A DNA stretch of 64,000 nt, taken from assembly GCA_023398495.1 (NCBI GenBank), contig JAEWSG010000206.1:1-64000 (forward strand), read 5' to 3'. Every line of letters starts with the position of its first letter. Within the stretch, counting starts at the first letter, position 1. The DNA is from Bacillota bacterium (lineage in GTDB: Bacteria > Bacillota > Clostridia > Acetivibrionales > Acetivibrionaceae). Positions 32,850 to 40,462 of the stretch are shown one piece after another. The notes under the pieces were generated by a model. It was not told where the DNA came from. It saw only the letters and a list, made by a program, of their open reading frames with translations, and searched no databases. The position numbers and the translations under genes were made by a program.

Positions 32850-34040
32850 ATGCTACTTATAAAAAATGGAAAAATACTTACTATGACAGGTATTGATTAT
32901 GATAATGGATACATTCTTATTGATGAGGGAAAAATAATCGAAGTAGGCAAGAACAATGAAATAGTCTCTAATACTAAAGATTTGAAAGTTATAGATGCAG
33001 AAGGAAAATATGTGCTGCCGGGATTCATTGATGCCCATTGCCATATAGGAATGTGGGAGGATTCCGTTGGGTTTGAAGGTGATGACGGAAATGAAATGAC
33101 TGACCCTGTGACACCACATTTACGTGCAATTGACGCAGTATACCATCTTGACAGGTGCTTTAAGGAGGCTGTGGAGAACGGCGTTACTACCGTAGTAACA
33201 GGTCCGGGAAGTGCTAATGTAATAGGTGGACAGTTTGTTGCACTTAAGACTTTTGGAAAACGGATAGAAGAAATGATAGTTAAAGACCCTGTGGCAATAA
33301 AGGTTGCTTTTGGTGAAAACCCCAAAACGGTCTATAATGAAAGAAAACAGTCACCATCGACCCGTATGGCAACAGCTGCAATACTAAGGGAAAACCTTAT
33401 GAAGGCGAAAGAGTATAAGGAACTGCTTGAAGAATACAACAATGATAGAGAAAATGTGGACAAACCCGAGTATGATATGAAATTTGAAGCTTTATTGAAG
33501 GTACTCAATAAGGAGATTCCAATTAAGGCTCATGCTCATAGGGCTGATGATATACTTACTGCAATAAGGATTGCTAAAGAATTTGACTTAAGGATTACAA
33601 TAGAGCACTGCACAGAGGGGCATCTCATTAAAGATATTCTGTTTGAGGAAGGAATTCCTGCCATTGTAGGGCCATTGATCTCAGACAGGTCAAAGGTTGA
33701 GCTTAGAAACCTTAGTATTAAGGCACCGGGCATACTAGCGAAATCAGGTGTTAAGACTGCTATTATGACAGATCACCCATGTGTTCCTATCCAGTATCTT
33801 TCACTTACCGCTGCACTTGCGGTGAGGGAAGGCATGAGGGAGGAAGATGCTCTTAAAGCCATAACAATAAATGCCGCAGAACTGACAGAGATTGATAAAA
33901 GGGTTGGAAGTCTCGAACCTGGTAAGGATGCGGATTTGATAATAATGGATGGACCACCGCTGGAAATCAAGTCCAGGGTTATTACGACTATTATAAATGG
34001 ACAAGTAGTATATGAAAGGAAAGAAGATGAAACTGTTTAA
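32850..34040 (+). CDS. imidazolonepropionase-like amidohydrolase
   Basis: 396 residues of the metal-dependent amidohydrolase superfamily. HxH metal motif in GFIDAHCHIGMWED (near residue 64), further histidines in KAHAHRADDI and TIEHCTEGH, and the metal-binding aspartate in TDHPCVPIQY. The C-terminal small domain includes GSLEPGKDADLIIMDG. Substrate cannot be assigned. The 3' end overlaps the tsaE start. Confidence 0.87.
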   Translation: MLLIKNGKILTMTGIDYDNGYILIDEGKIIEVGKNNEIVSNTKDLKVIDAEGKYVLPGFIDAHCHIGMWEDSVGFEGDDGNEMTDPVTPHLRAIDAVYHLDRCFKEAVENGVTTVVTGPGSANVIGGQFVALKTFGKRIEEMIVKDPVAIKVAFGENPKTVYNERKQSPSTRMATAAILRENLMKAKEYKELLEEYNNDRENVDKPEYDMKFEALLKVLNKEIPIKAHAHRADDILTAIRIAKEFDLRITIEHCTEGHLIKDILFEEGIPAIVGPLISDRSKVELRNLSIKAPGILAKSGVKTAIMTDHPCVPIQYLSLTAALAVREGMREEDALKAITINAAELTEIDKRVGSLEPGKDADLIIMDGPPLEIKSRVITTIINGQVVYERKEDETV

Positions 34041-34491
34041 AACCTTTTCCGCAGAGGAAACAATGCTTGCCGGCAAGGCACTTGGAAACATTTTGAGCAT
34101 TGGGGATATAGTATGCCTGACAGGTGACCTTGGCACAGGCAAAACCGCCTTCACAAATGGTATAGCCGGTGCTCTGGGGATTGAGGATTATATAACCAGT
34201 CCAACTTTTACTATTGTTAATGAATATAAAACAGGAATTCCGCTTTATCACTTTGATGTTTACAGGATTTCTGAACCTGAGGAGATGTTTGATATCGGAT
34301 TCGAGGAATATCTGTATGGTGATGGTGTGGTTGTAATTGAGTGGGCTGAACTGATAAAGGATATTCTGCCCGATGACCTTATATGGGTGAAAATAAGCAA
34401 AGATCTTGGTTCTGGTGTTGACGCCAGAGAAATCTGTATTAGTTTTACAGGTGAAAAGTATGAGGGTTATATTGATAGAATAAAGCTCTAA
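34027..34491 (+). CDS. tsaE: tRNA threonylcarbamoyladenosine biosynthesis protein TsaE
   Basis: P-loop ATPase required for the t6A modification at tRNA position 37. Walker A GDLGTGKT is near residue 38, and SPTFTIVNEY, LYHFDVYRI and VVIEWAEL are family blocks. The ATG at 34027 has AAAGGAAAG upstream and overlaps the amidohydrolase gene by 14 bases. Forms an operon with tsaB and rimI. Confidence 0.94.
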   Translation: MKLFKTFSAEETMLAGKALGNILSIGDIVCLTGDLGTGKTAFTNGIAGALGIEDYITSPTFTIVNEYKTGIPLYHFDVYRISEPEEMFDIGFEEYLYGDGVVVIEWAELIKDILPDDLIWVKISKDLGSGVDAREICISFTGEKYEGYIDRIKL

Positions 34492-34519
34492 ATAAGAAAT
34501 TTTATGAGAGGTTTTGGAT

Positions 34520-35236
34520 ATGAAAGTACTTGCTATTGATACTTCTACAGTAGTTGCTGCTGTTGCATTAATGGATGATGAAAAACTTTTGGGTGAGTAC
34601 TCTATAAACAATAAGAAGACCCATTCACAAAAGCTTATGGTTATGATAAAAGAGATTTTAAATGATCTGGAGATCAAGCCATCGGATATTGACGTTTATG
34701 CAGCGTCAGTAGGTCCGGGTTCTTTTACGGGTTTAAGAATAGGTGTTACTACTGCAAAAGCCATGGCTTTTGCAAACTCTAAACCGGTAATAGGTGTTCC
34801 AACATTGGATGCATTGGCATATAATGTTGTTACAAGCGGCTTAATTATCTGTCCAATCCTGGATGCAAGAAACAATCAGGTGTTTACAGCGTTGTATCAG
34901 TCAAAAGGCAACAAGCTGGAAAGGTTAACAGATTATCTGGGCATTCCTGTAGCTGAGTTGGTTCAACTTATAAAAGAAAAGAATAAAACTGTTATTTTTA
35001 CAGGAGATGCAATTGGTTTACATAAAGAATATTTTGTTGCCGAATTAGGCGGAAATTGTGAGTTTTCACCTTTGGCTATGAGGCTTCAGAGAGCGTCATC
35101 AGTAGCTGAAATTGCACTTGATATGGCGAAGGAAGGGAAGTTTGAGAGCAGTTTTGAATTGGTTCCCTTTTATTTAAGGAAATCTCAGGCCGAGAGAGAG
35201 TTCGAAAAGAAACTCTGTAAGAAAGGTGAAAATTAA
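34520..35236 (+). CDS. tsaB: tRNA threonylcarbamoyladenosine biosynthesis protein TsaB
   Basis: Partner of TsaD in t6A synthesis, 238 residues of the ASKHA fold. LAIDTSTVVAAVALM at the N-terminus and SVGPGSFTGLRIGVTTAKAMAFA (about residues 65-90) are diagnostic. tsaD itself is not in the window. Start taken at the ATG after TTTTGGAT; a TTG six bases earlier is possible. The stop overlaps rimI by one base (TAATG). Confidence 0.93.
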   Translation: MKVLAIDTSTVVAAVALMDDEKLLGEYSINNKKTHSQKLMVMIKEILNDLEIKPSDIDVYAASVGPGSFTGLRIGVTTAKAMAFANSKPVIGVPTLDALAYNVVTSGLIICPILDARNNQVFTALYQSKGNKLERLTDYLGIPVAELVQLIKEKNKTVIFTGDAIGLHKEYFVAELGGNCEFSPLAMRLQRASSVAEIALDMAKEGKFESSFELVPFYLRKSQAEREFEKKLCKKGEN

Positions 35237-35694
35237 TGGGTCTGAATGCGATTGAAATATGCGGTTTGACACTTAATGACATTAATGCTGTAATGGTGGT
35301 AGAGAGGCTTAGCTTTACAATTCCGTGGTCAAAGCAGGCGTTTATTGAGGAAGTTACAAATAATAAATTTGCCAGATATATTATAGCAAAGGTAGATGGG
35401 AAAACGATTGGCTATGCCGGAATGTGGAAGGTTCTCGATGAGGGGCATATAACAAACGTAGCGGTTCATCCTGAATACAGGAGAAGCGGTGTGGGCTTTA
35501 TGCTGGTAAAGGGCCTGCTTGAACTCTCAATTAAGGAAAATATTATTAAGTTGACGCTTGAGGTCAGAAGAAGCAATATTGCAGCACAAAACTTGTATAC
35601 TAAATTCGGATTTAGAGTTGAAGGTTTTCGCAAGGAATATTATGCTGATAATAAAGAGGATGCAATAATAATGTGGAAAGAAAATGTTATGTAA
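35236..35694 (+). CDS. rimI: ribosomal protein S18 alanine N-acetyltransferase RimI
   Basis: 152-residue GNAT enzyme. The acetyl-CoA motif V-x-P-E-Y-R-R-S-G-V-G lies near residue 80, and the tail NLYTKFGFRVEGFRKEYYADNKEDAIIMWKE matches RimI. Translationally coupled to tsaB, as usual in Firmicutes. Confidence 0.9.
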   Translation: MGLNAIEICGLTLNDINAVMVVERLSFTIPWSKQAFIEEVTNNKFARYIIAKVDGKTIGYAGMWKVLDEGHITNVAVHPEYRRSGVGFMLVKGLLELSIKENIIKLTLEVRRSNIAAQNLYTKFGFRVEGFRKEYYADNKEDAIIMWKENVM

Positions 35695-35952
35695 AATGTG
35701 ACACAAATACACTTATTAAAAAAAGGATTTTCTTTAGCATTAGTAGAATATAATGTCTTAAGGGTTGCCAAATGTATAATTGATAATTTGAGGTTATAAG
35801 TTTTGAAATACTATTTATTTTATTAACATTGGTCGTCCTGTGAATCTATTCTATTAATGTCTTATATCTGGTCTTAAATTTTGATAATATGACGATATAA
35901 AAGGGTATTAATATTTTTGTTGCTAAAAAGTAGTGCAAAAGGGGGAAGCATT

Positions 35953-38373
35953 ATGCCGCGAATAAAAGGTTTACCTTATAAGATGCTTAAGAAAGAATGT
36001 GACCCGGATTCCTTCAAATTCAATGATACCTCTGAACTTGACGCATTAGAGGATATAATCGGGCAGGAAAGGGCGGCAAAAGCCCTGCAATTTGGTCTTA
36101 AAATAAAGACGCGAGGTTATAACATTTTTATGAGCGGAGCAACCGGTACAGGAAAGACCAGTTATGCTCAGAATTATGTGAAAAAGATTGCTCATAAGTC
36201 TAAAACGCCTGACGATTGGTGTTATGTATATAATTTCAATAATACCAACCAGCCATCTGCTTTAAATCTGCCAGCAGGCCTCGGAAAGATATTCCAGAAC
36301 GATATGGAGGATTTTATAAAGGTTCTGCAGTTGGAGATATCTAGGGCTTTTGACAGTGAAGATTATGAGAGGGAAAAAACATCAATAGCAAAAGAGTATC
36401 AGGCAAGGAGAAACGATCTCCTGGAAAAGCTGAATGAGGATGCTGAAAAACAAGGGTTCAAGGTGAAAACAACCAATGCAGGTATATATTTCCTTCCTAT
36501 AGTTGAAGGTAAAACAATATCTGAAGAAGAGTATGGAGACCTTGATGAAAAACTAAAACATGAAATTAATGAAAAATCCAATATAGTTCAGCTTGAAACC
36601 ATAGATATAATAAGAAAAATAAAGGCAATAGAAAAGGAAGCTGAGGAAAAGGTTGCCGAGTGGGAGAATAAAATTGCATTATTTGCTGTTGGAATGCACA
36701 TAAACGACTTGAAGGAAAAATATCAGGATTATAAAAAGGTTACTGATTTTCTTGAAAGTGTTCAGGAGCATATACTTAAAAATCTGGACGATTTCAGGGA
36801 AGAAGACTATTCAGATGAACAGCAGCAGATGCTGATTCCGTGGATACGCAGTTCAGAAGGTTCTCCAACAGATAAGTACAGGGTAAACCTTCTGGTTGAC
36901 AATAGCAAACTTAAGGGAGCACCGGTAATAGTTGATTTTAATCCGACTTTTTTTAACCTTCTTGGAAAATTAGAATATGAAAATGAGTTTGGAACCATGA
37001 CTACTGATTATACAATGATAAAGGGCGGATTGTTCCATCAGGCAAACGGAGGGTATCTCATACTTCAGGCTAAAGATGTTTTGAGCAATGTACAGTCATG
37101 GGAGGCATTAAAGAGGGTCTTGCGGACAAAGCAGATTGCTATTGAAAATATGAAGGAGCAAATGGGGCTTGTTGCGGTTTCTACCTTAAAGCCTGAACCT
37201 ATACCTGTTGACATAAAAGTAATTTTAGTGGGAAGTGAATATCTTTATCAGGCATTATACGAGTTTGATGAAGACTTTAAAAAGCTCTTTAAAATAAAAG
37301 CTGATTTTGATGCTGAAATGGAGAGAACCAAGGAAAACACAAAGAAGCTTGCCAAATTTATAAATTCCTTTTGTAAGAGGGAAAATACTTTGCACTTTGA
37401 CAGGACAGGAGTTGCAAAAGTTGTGGAATACAGTTCAAGGCTTGTGGAGGATCAGACAAAGCTTTCAACAAGGTTTAATGACATAGTGGAGATACTGTCT
37501 GAATCTTGTGCCTGGGCTGATATTGAAGGAAGTAGCCTTGTTAGTGCCGAGCATGTGAAAAAGGCTATTATTGAAAAGATATTCAGATCCAACAAATATG
37601 ATAAAAAGATCCTTGAAAGCTTGGAAGACGGCACAATTATATTAGATACCGATAGCGAAGTGGTGGGCCAGATAAATGGACTTACTATACTGGATATGGG
37701 AGACTATTCCTTTGGAAAACCATCGAGAATAACCGCTAATACTTTTATGGGTGAGAGCGGTATTGTGAATATTGAAAGAGAAGTAGAAATGAGTGGTACT
37801 TCTCATTCAAAAGGTGTTTTTATACTGAGCGGTTATATAGGCCAGAAATTTGCACAGGAGATTCCTCTGACGCTGACTGCCAGCCTGTGTTTTGAGCAAT
37901 TATATGGAGGGGTAGATGGGGACAGTGCATCGAGTGCCGAGTTGTATGCCGTGCTTTCAAGCCTTGCAGACGTGCCTATTAAGCAGTATATAGCCGTAAC
38001 TGGCTCTGTAAACCAGAAAGGTGAGATCCAGCCCATAGGTGGTGCTACCGAAAAGATTGAGGGTTTCTTCGAGTTATGTAAAATGCGTGGCTTAGATGGC
38101 AAACACGGGGTTATTATACCTTACCAGAATATAAAAAATCTTGTTTTGAACGATGACGTGATTGAAGCCGTCAAGGAAGGAAAGTTCACTATATATGCAG
38201 TAAAAACCATAGATGAAGGTATTGAAATTCTGACAGGTATAAAAGCCGGAGAAAAGAAAAAAGACGGAACTTACGCGGCCGGGACAATAAATTATCTGGT
38301 ATATGAGAAGCTTAAGAAATACGCACAGACCGCAGCCGGGTTTTATAAGGATGACAAGAAGATGGCAAAATAA
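35953..38373 (+). CDS. Lon-like ATP-dependent protease
   Basis: 806 residues. Walker A GATGTGKT (62-69) in an AAA_32/LonB-like ATPase region, a long helical insert (about 140-280), and a C-terminal S16 protease domain with the Ser-Lys pair: Ser658 in DGDSASSAE and Lys701 in PIGGATEKIEG. It lacks the N-terminal LAN domain of classical Lon. AAAGGGGG precedes the ATG; the earlier start at 35917 is not supported. Similar enzymes in clostridia and archaea degrade abnormal proteins; its targets are unknown. Confidence 0.92.
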   Translation: MPRIKGLPYKMLKKECDPDSFKFNDTSELDALEDIIGQERAAKALQFGLKIKTRGYNIFMSGATGTGKTSYAQNYVKKIAHKSKTPDDWCYVYNFNNTNQPSALNLPAGLGKIFQNDMEDFIKVLQLEISRAFDSEDYEREKTSIAKEYQARRNDLLEKLNEDAEKQGFKVKTTNAGIYFLPIVEGKTISEEEYGDLDEKLKHEINEKSNIVQLETIDIIRKIKAIEKEAEEKVAEWENKIALFAVGMHINDLKEKYQDYKKVTDFLESVQEHILKNLDDFREEDYSDEQQQMLIPWIRSSEGSPTDKYRVNLLVDNSKLKGAPVIVDFNPTFFNLLGKLEYENEFGTMTTDYTMIKGGLFHQANGGYLILQAKDVLSNVQSWEALKRVLRTKQIAIENMKEQMGLVAVSTLKPEPIPVDIKVILVGSEYLYQALYEFDEDFKKLFKIKADFDAEMERTKENTKKLAKFINSFCKRENTLHFDRTGVAKVVEYSSRLVEDQTKLSTRFNDIVEILSESCAWADIEGSSLVSAEHVKKAIIEKIFRSNKYDKKILESLEDGTIILDTDSEVVGQINGLTILDMGDYSFGKPSRITANTFMGESGIVNIEREVEMSGTSHSKGVFILSGYIGQKFAQEIPLTLTASLCFEQLYGGVDGDSASSAELYAVLSSLADVPIKQYIAVTGSVNQKGEIQPIGGATEKIEGFFELCKMRGLDGKHGVIIPYQNIKNLVLNDDVIEAVKEGKFTIYAVKTIDEGIEILTGIKAGEKKKDGTYAAGTINYLVYEKLKKYAQTAAGFYKDDKKMAK

Positions 38374-38413
38374 ACTCAGGGTAGAGTGATTTGATATGAA
38401 TTTGAGATATTCA

Positions 38414-38448
38414 GAAAATAGCCGTGACGTATTCATGGCTATTTTTTT
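38414..38448 (+). terminator. terminator of the Lon-like gene
   Basis: AATAGCC and GGCTATT with an extra GTGA/TCAT pairing form the stem, followed by seven Ts. Confidence 0.9.
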
Positions 38449-38539
38449 ATTTTAAGGAAATCATGGGTTGTTTTATATTGTGTTGTTTTATTAATGAAGA
38501 ATATTGGGTATATAATAGGATATGAGAGGAGAGACGAAA

Positions 38540-38932
38540 ATGGATGGGAAAAGAAACTACTTGAGGTGTAATAATATATCGGGTAAAGGATTGTTTTGTG
38601 ATAGAAGGTTTGATACTGCCGGCAAGTTTGAGGTGCTAAATTTATCGGGTTCGGGAATTTTCATTTTGACAAAAAGAAAGCTTGAGATAAATGATATTAT
38701 GGAAATGAGGATAGTATTTGCCGGATATATAAATGAAAAAGAGATTAAAGTTAAGGGCAAAGTGGTAAGGGAAGAACTGACAGGGGATGCTTTCCGCTAC
38801 GGTATGGAATTTGTAGAGATACCACATAAGGAAAGAGTCGAGATAGATGAGATAATGAATTTAAGTTGTAGCAGGGAACCTCACAAGGGGCTCAACAATT
38901 GTGACCACGGAGAGTGCATAGTTTTAAAATAG
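38540..38932 (+). CDS. PilZ-domain protein
   Basis: 130 residues with the two cyclic-di-GMP motifs: RNYLR (RxxxR) near residue 5 and NLSGSG (NxSxxG) near 33. No other domain. AGGAGAG precedes the ATG. It probably acts as a stand-alone c-di-GMP receptor; partner unknown. C-terminal Cys/His-rich tail (CSREPHKGLNNCDHGEC) is unusual and could bind metal. Confidence 0.85.
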   Translation: MDGKRNYLRCNNISGKGLFCDRRFDTAGKFEVLNLSGSGIFILTKRKLEINDIMEMRIVFAGYINEKEIKVKGKVVREELTGDAFRYGMEFVEIPHKERVEIDEIMNLSCSREPHKGLNNCDHGECIVLK

Positions 38933-38968
38933 ATCCCAAATACAATTATAAAGGAAGTAAATGGTGAT

Positions 38969-39026
38969 AGTATAGGTGATGAAGAAAAATAAACTCAGAA
39001 GTTTTCTTCATCACCTATACTTTTTT
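38969..39026 (+). terminator. 20-bp-stem terminator
   Basis: Twenty perfectly paired bases (38969-38988 with 39002-39021) and a T6 tract. Strong terminator of the PilZ gene. Confidence 0.92.
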
Positions 39027-39087
39027 GGCAATTTCACAAAAATAATGAAATGTTGTATTGCTTGTTAAAGTTTGTTATAGTTTATTT

Positions 39088-39120
39088 ATATAAATCGTGA
39101 AAATGATTTTGCACCATTTT
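39088..39120 (-). repeat. decayed family A half-copy
   Basis: TATAAATCGTGAAAATGATTTTGC, as at 22016-22050. It lies just upstream of the HD-domain gene. Confidence 0.4.
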
Positions 39121-39149
39121 AATCAATTAAAGGGTTAAGGTGATATATT

Positions 39150-40334
39150 GTGATAAGAAAAAGTCTGATACTCAAAATATTTTCTGCAGCATACATGCAG
39201 CGTTGGAATGACAAGTTGAGGCCGATTGAGCTTATCGAGCTTGACAAGCAGGCACACAAGATGTTTATCGCATATTTTTTGGGAAAATTTGAGGAAAACA
39301 AGCCTGGCTTTAGTTGGATCGAGATTATTGAGGGCGGTATTTTTGAAATGCTCCAAAGAATTGTCATAACCGACATTAAGCCGCCTGTGTTTTATAAAAT
39401 CAAGGCAGACCCGAAGAAGTACAAGCTTTTGAACGAGTATGTATATGATAATCTGGAAACCATAATTTCCCCACTTGGAGAAGACTTCTGCAACAGATTT
39501 AAAAAATATTTTGCTGATGATGAACCTTCTATAAATAAAAAAATACTCGAAGCGGCGCACAACTACGCATCCAGGTGGGAATTTGAAATAATTGAGCGTT
39601 TAAATCCCAATGGTTATGAAGTGCAGGATATAAAGAGAGAATTTATTGAGAGGATAGAAAAGTATAACGACCTTGAGGGCATGAAGCAGTTGGCTTTAAA
39701 TAGTAATTATAAAAATTTCATTGAGCTATGCGGTCATTTGAGGTTTCAGGCCAGATGGTCTCATCTTCACAGAATACCAAAGACTTCGGTACTTGGACAT
39801 TCACTATTTGTAGCAATCCTGTCCTATTTGTTTTCACTTGAGATAAATGCATGTCCTGTAAGGTGCTCCAACAACTTCTTTCAAGGGCTTTTTCATGATC
39901 TTCCAGAGGTCCTCACAAGGGATATTATTTCACCTATAAAGAGTTCAGTTGAAGGTTTAAGTGATCTGATCAAGGAGATTGAAAAGGAACAGATGGAAAA
40001 GCAGCTCTATCCTCTGGTGCCAAAGCAGTTTCTGCCTGAGATCAGATTGTTTATTGAAAGTGAGTTTGAAAACATCGTTCTAATTGATGGCAAAGCAGAA
40101 AGCAAAACCTGCGAAGAGATAAATGAAAAATATAATGAGGATAAATACAGTCCTAGAGACGGCAGAATTATAAGGGCTTCAGATGAGTTGGCTGCTTTCA
40201 TTGAGGCAAAAGTTGCCATTGAAAACGGTGCAATCAGTGAGGAGTTTCAGGAGGCCAAGCTGAAAATAAAAGCAAGGTATAACGGCAAACATATTGCAGG
40301 TATTAATTTCGGTGAGATATTTGCGGATTTTTAG
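39150..40334 (+). CDS. HD-domain phosphohydrolase, YfbR-like
   Basis: 394 residues. The C-terminal half has an HD signature: His in VLGHSLFVAILSYLF, HD in FFQGLFHDLPEVLTRD, and the last Asp in RASDELAAFIEA. This resembles the HD_3 5'-nucleotidase/dNTPase branch. The N-terminal 190 residues are helical and not recognised. Start GTG with AAGGTGA upstream. Confidence 0.82.
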   Translation: MIRKSLILKIFSAAYMQRWNDKLRPIELIELDKQAHKMFIAYFLGKFEENKPGFSWIEIIEGGIFEMLQRIVITDIKPPVFYKIKADPKKYKLLNEYVYDNLETIISPLGEDFCNRFKKYFADDEPSINKKILEAAHNYASRWEFEIIERLNPNGYEVQDIKREFIERIEKYNDLEGMKQLALNSNYKNFIELCGHLRFQARWSHLHRIPKTSVLGHSLFVAILSYLFSLEINACPVRCSNNFFQGLFHDLPEVLTRDIISPIKSSVEGLSDLIKEIEKEQMEKQLYPLVPKQFLPEIRLFIESEFENIVLIDGKAESKTCEEINEKYNEDKYSPRDGRIIRASDELAAFIEAKVAIENGAISEEFQEAKLKIKARYNGKHIAGINFGEIFADF

Positions 40335-40462
40335 TGGGTTTTATCAAATAAACTCACTGTTTTAGGAATGGAAAAAGTTGAGTGATAAATGATAAAAAAG
40401 TTTTGTAATGTGATATACTATAACTATAAAAATTATCTATCTATCTATTAGGGGGGAGAAAA

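Noticed and set aside
33991..34677. 228-codon minus-strand frame opposite tsaE and tsaB
   Set aside because: It lies entirely across well-supported tsaE and tsaB and matches no family.
35917..35952. Longer start of the Lon-like protease
   Set aside because: AAAGGGGG lies within this extension and is placed properly for the ATG at 35953.
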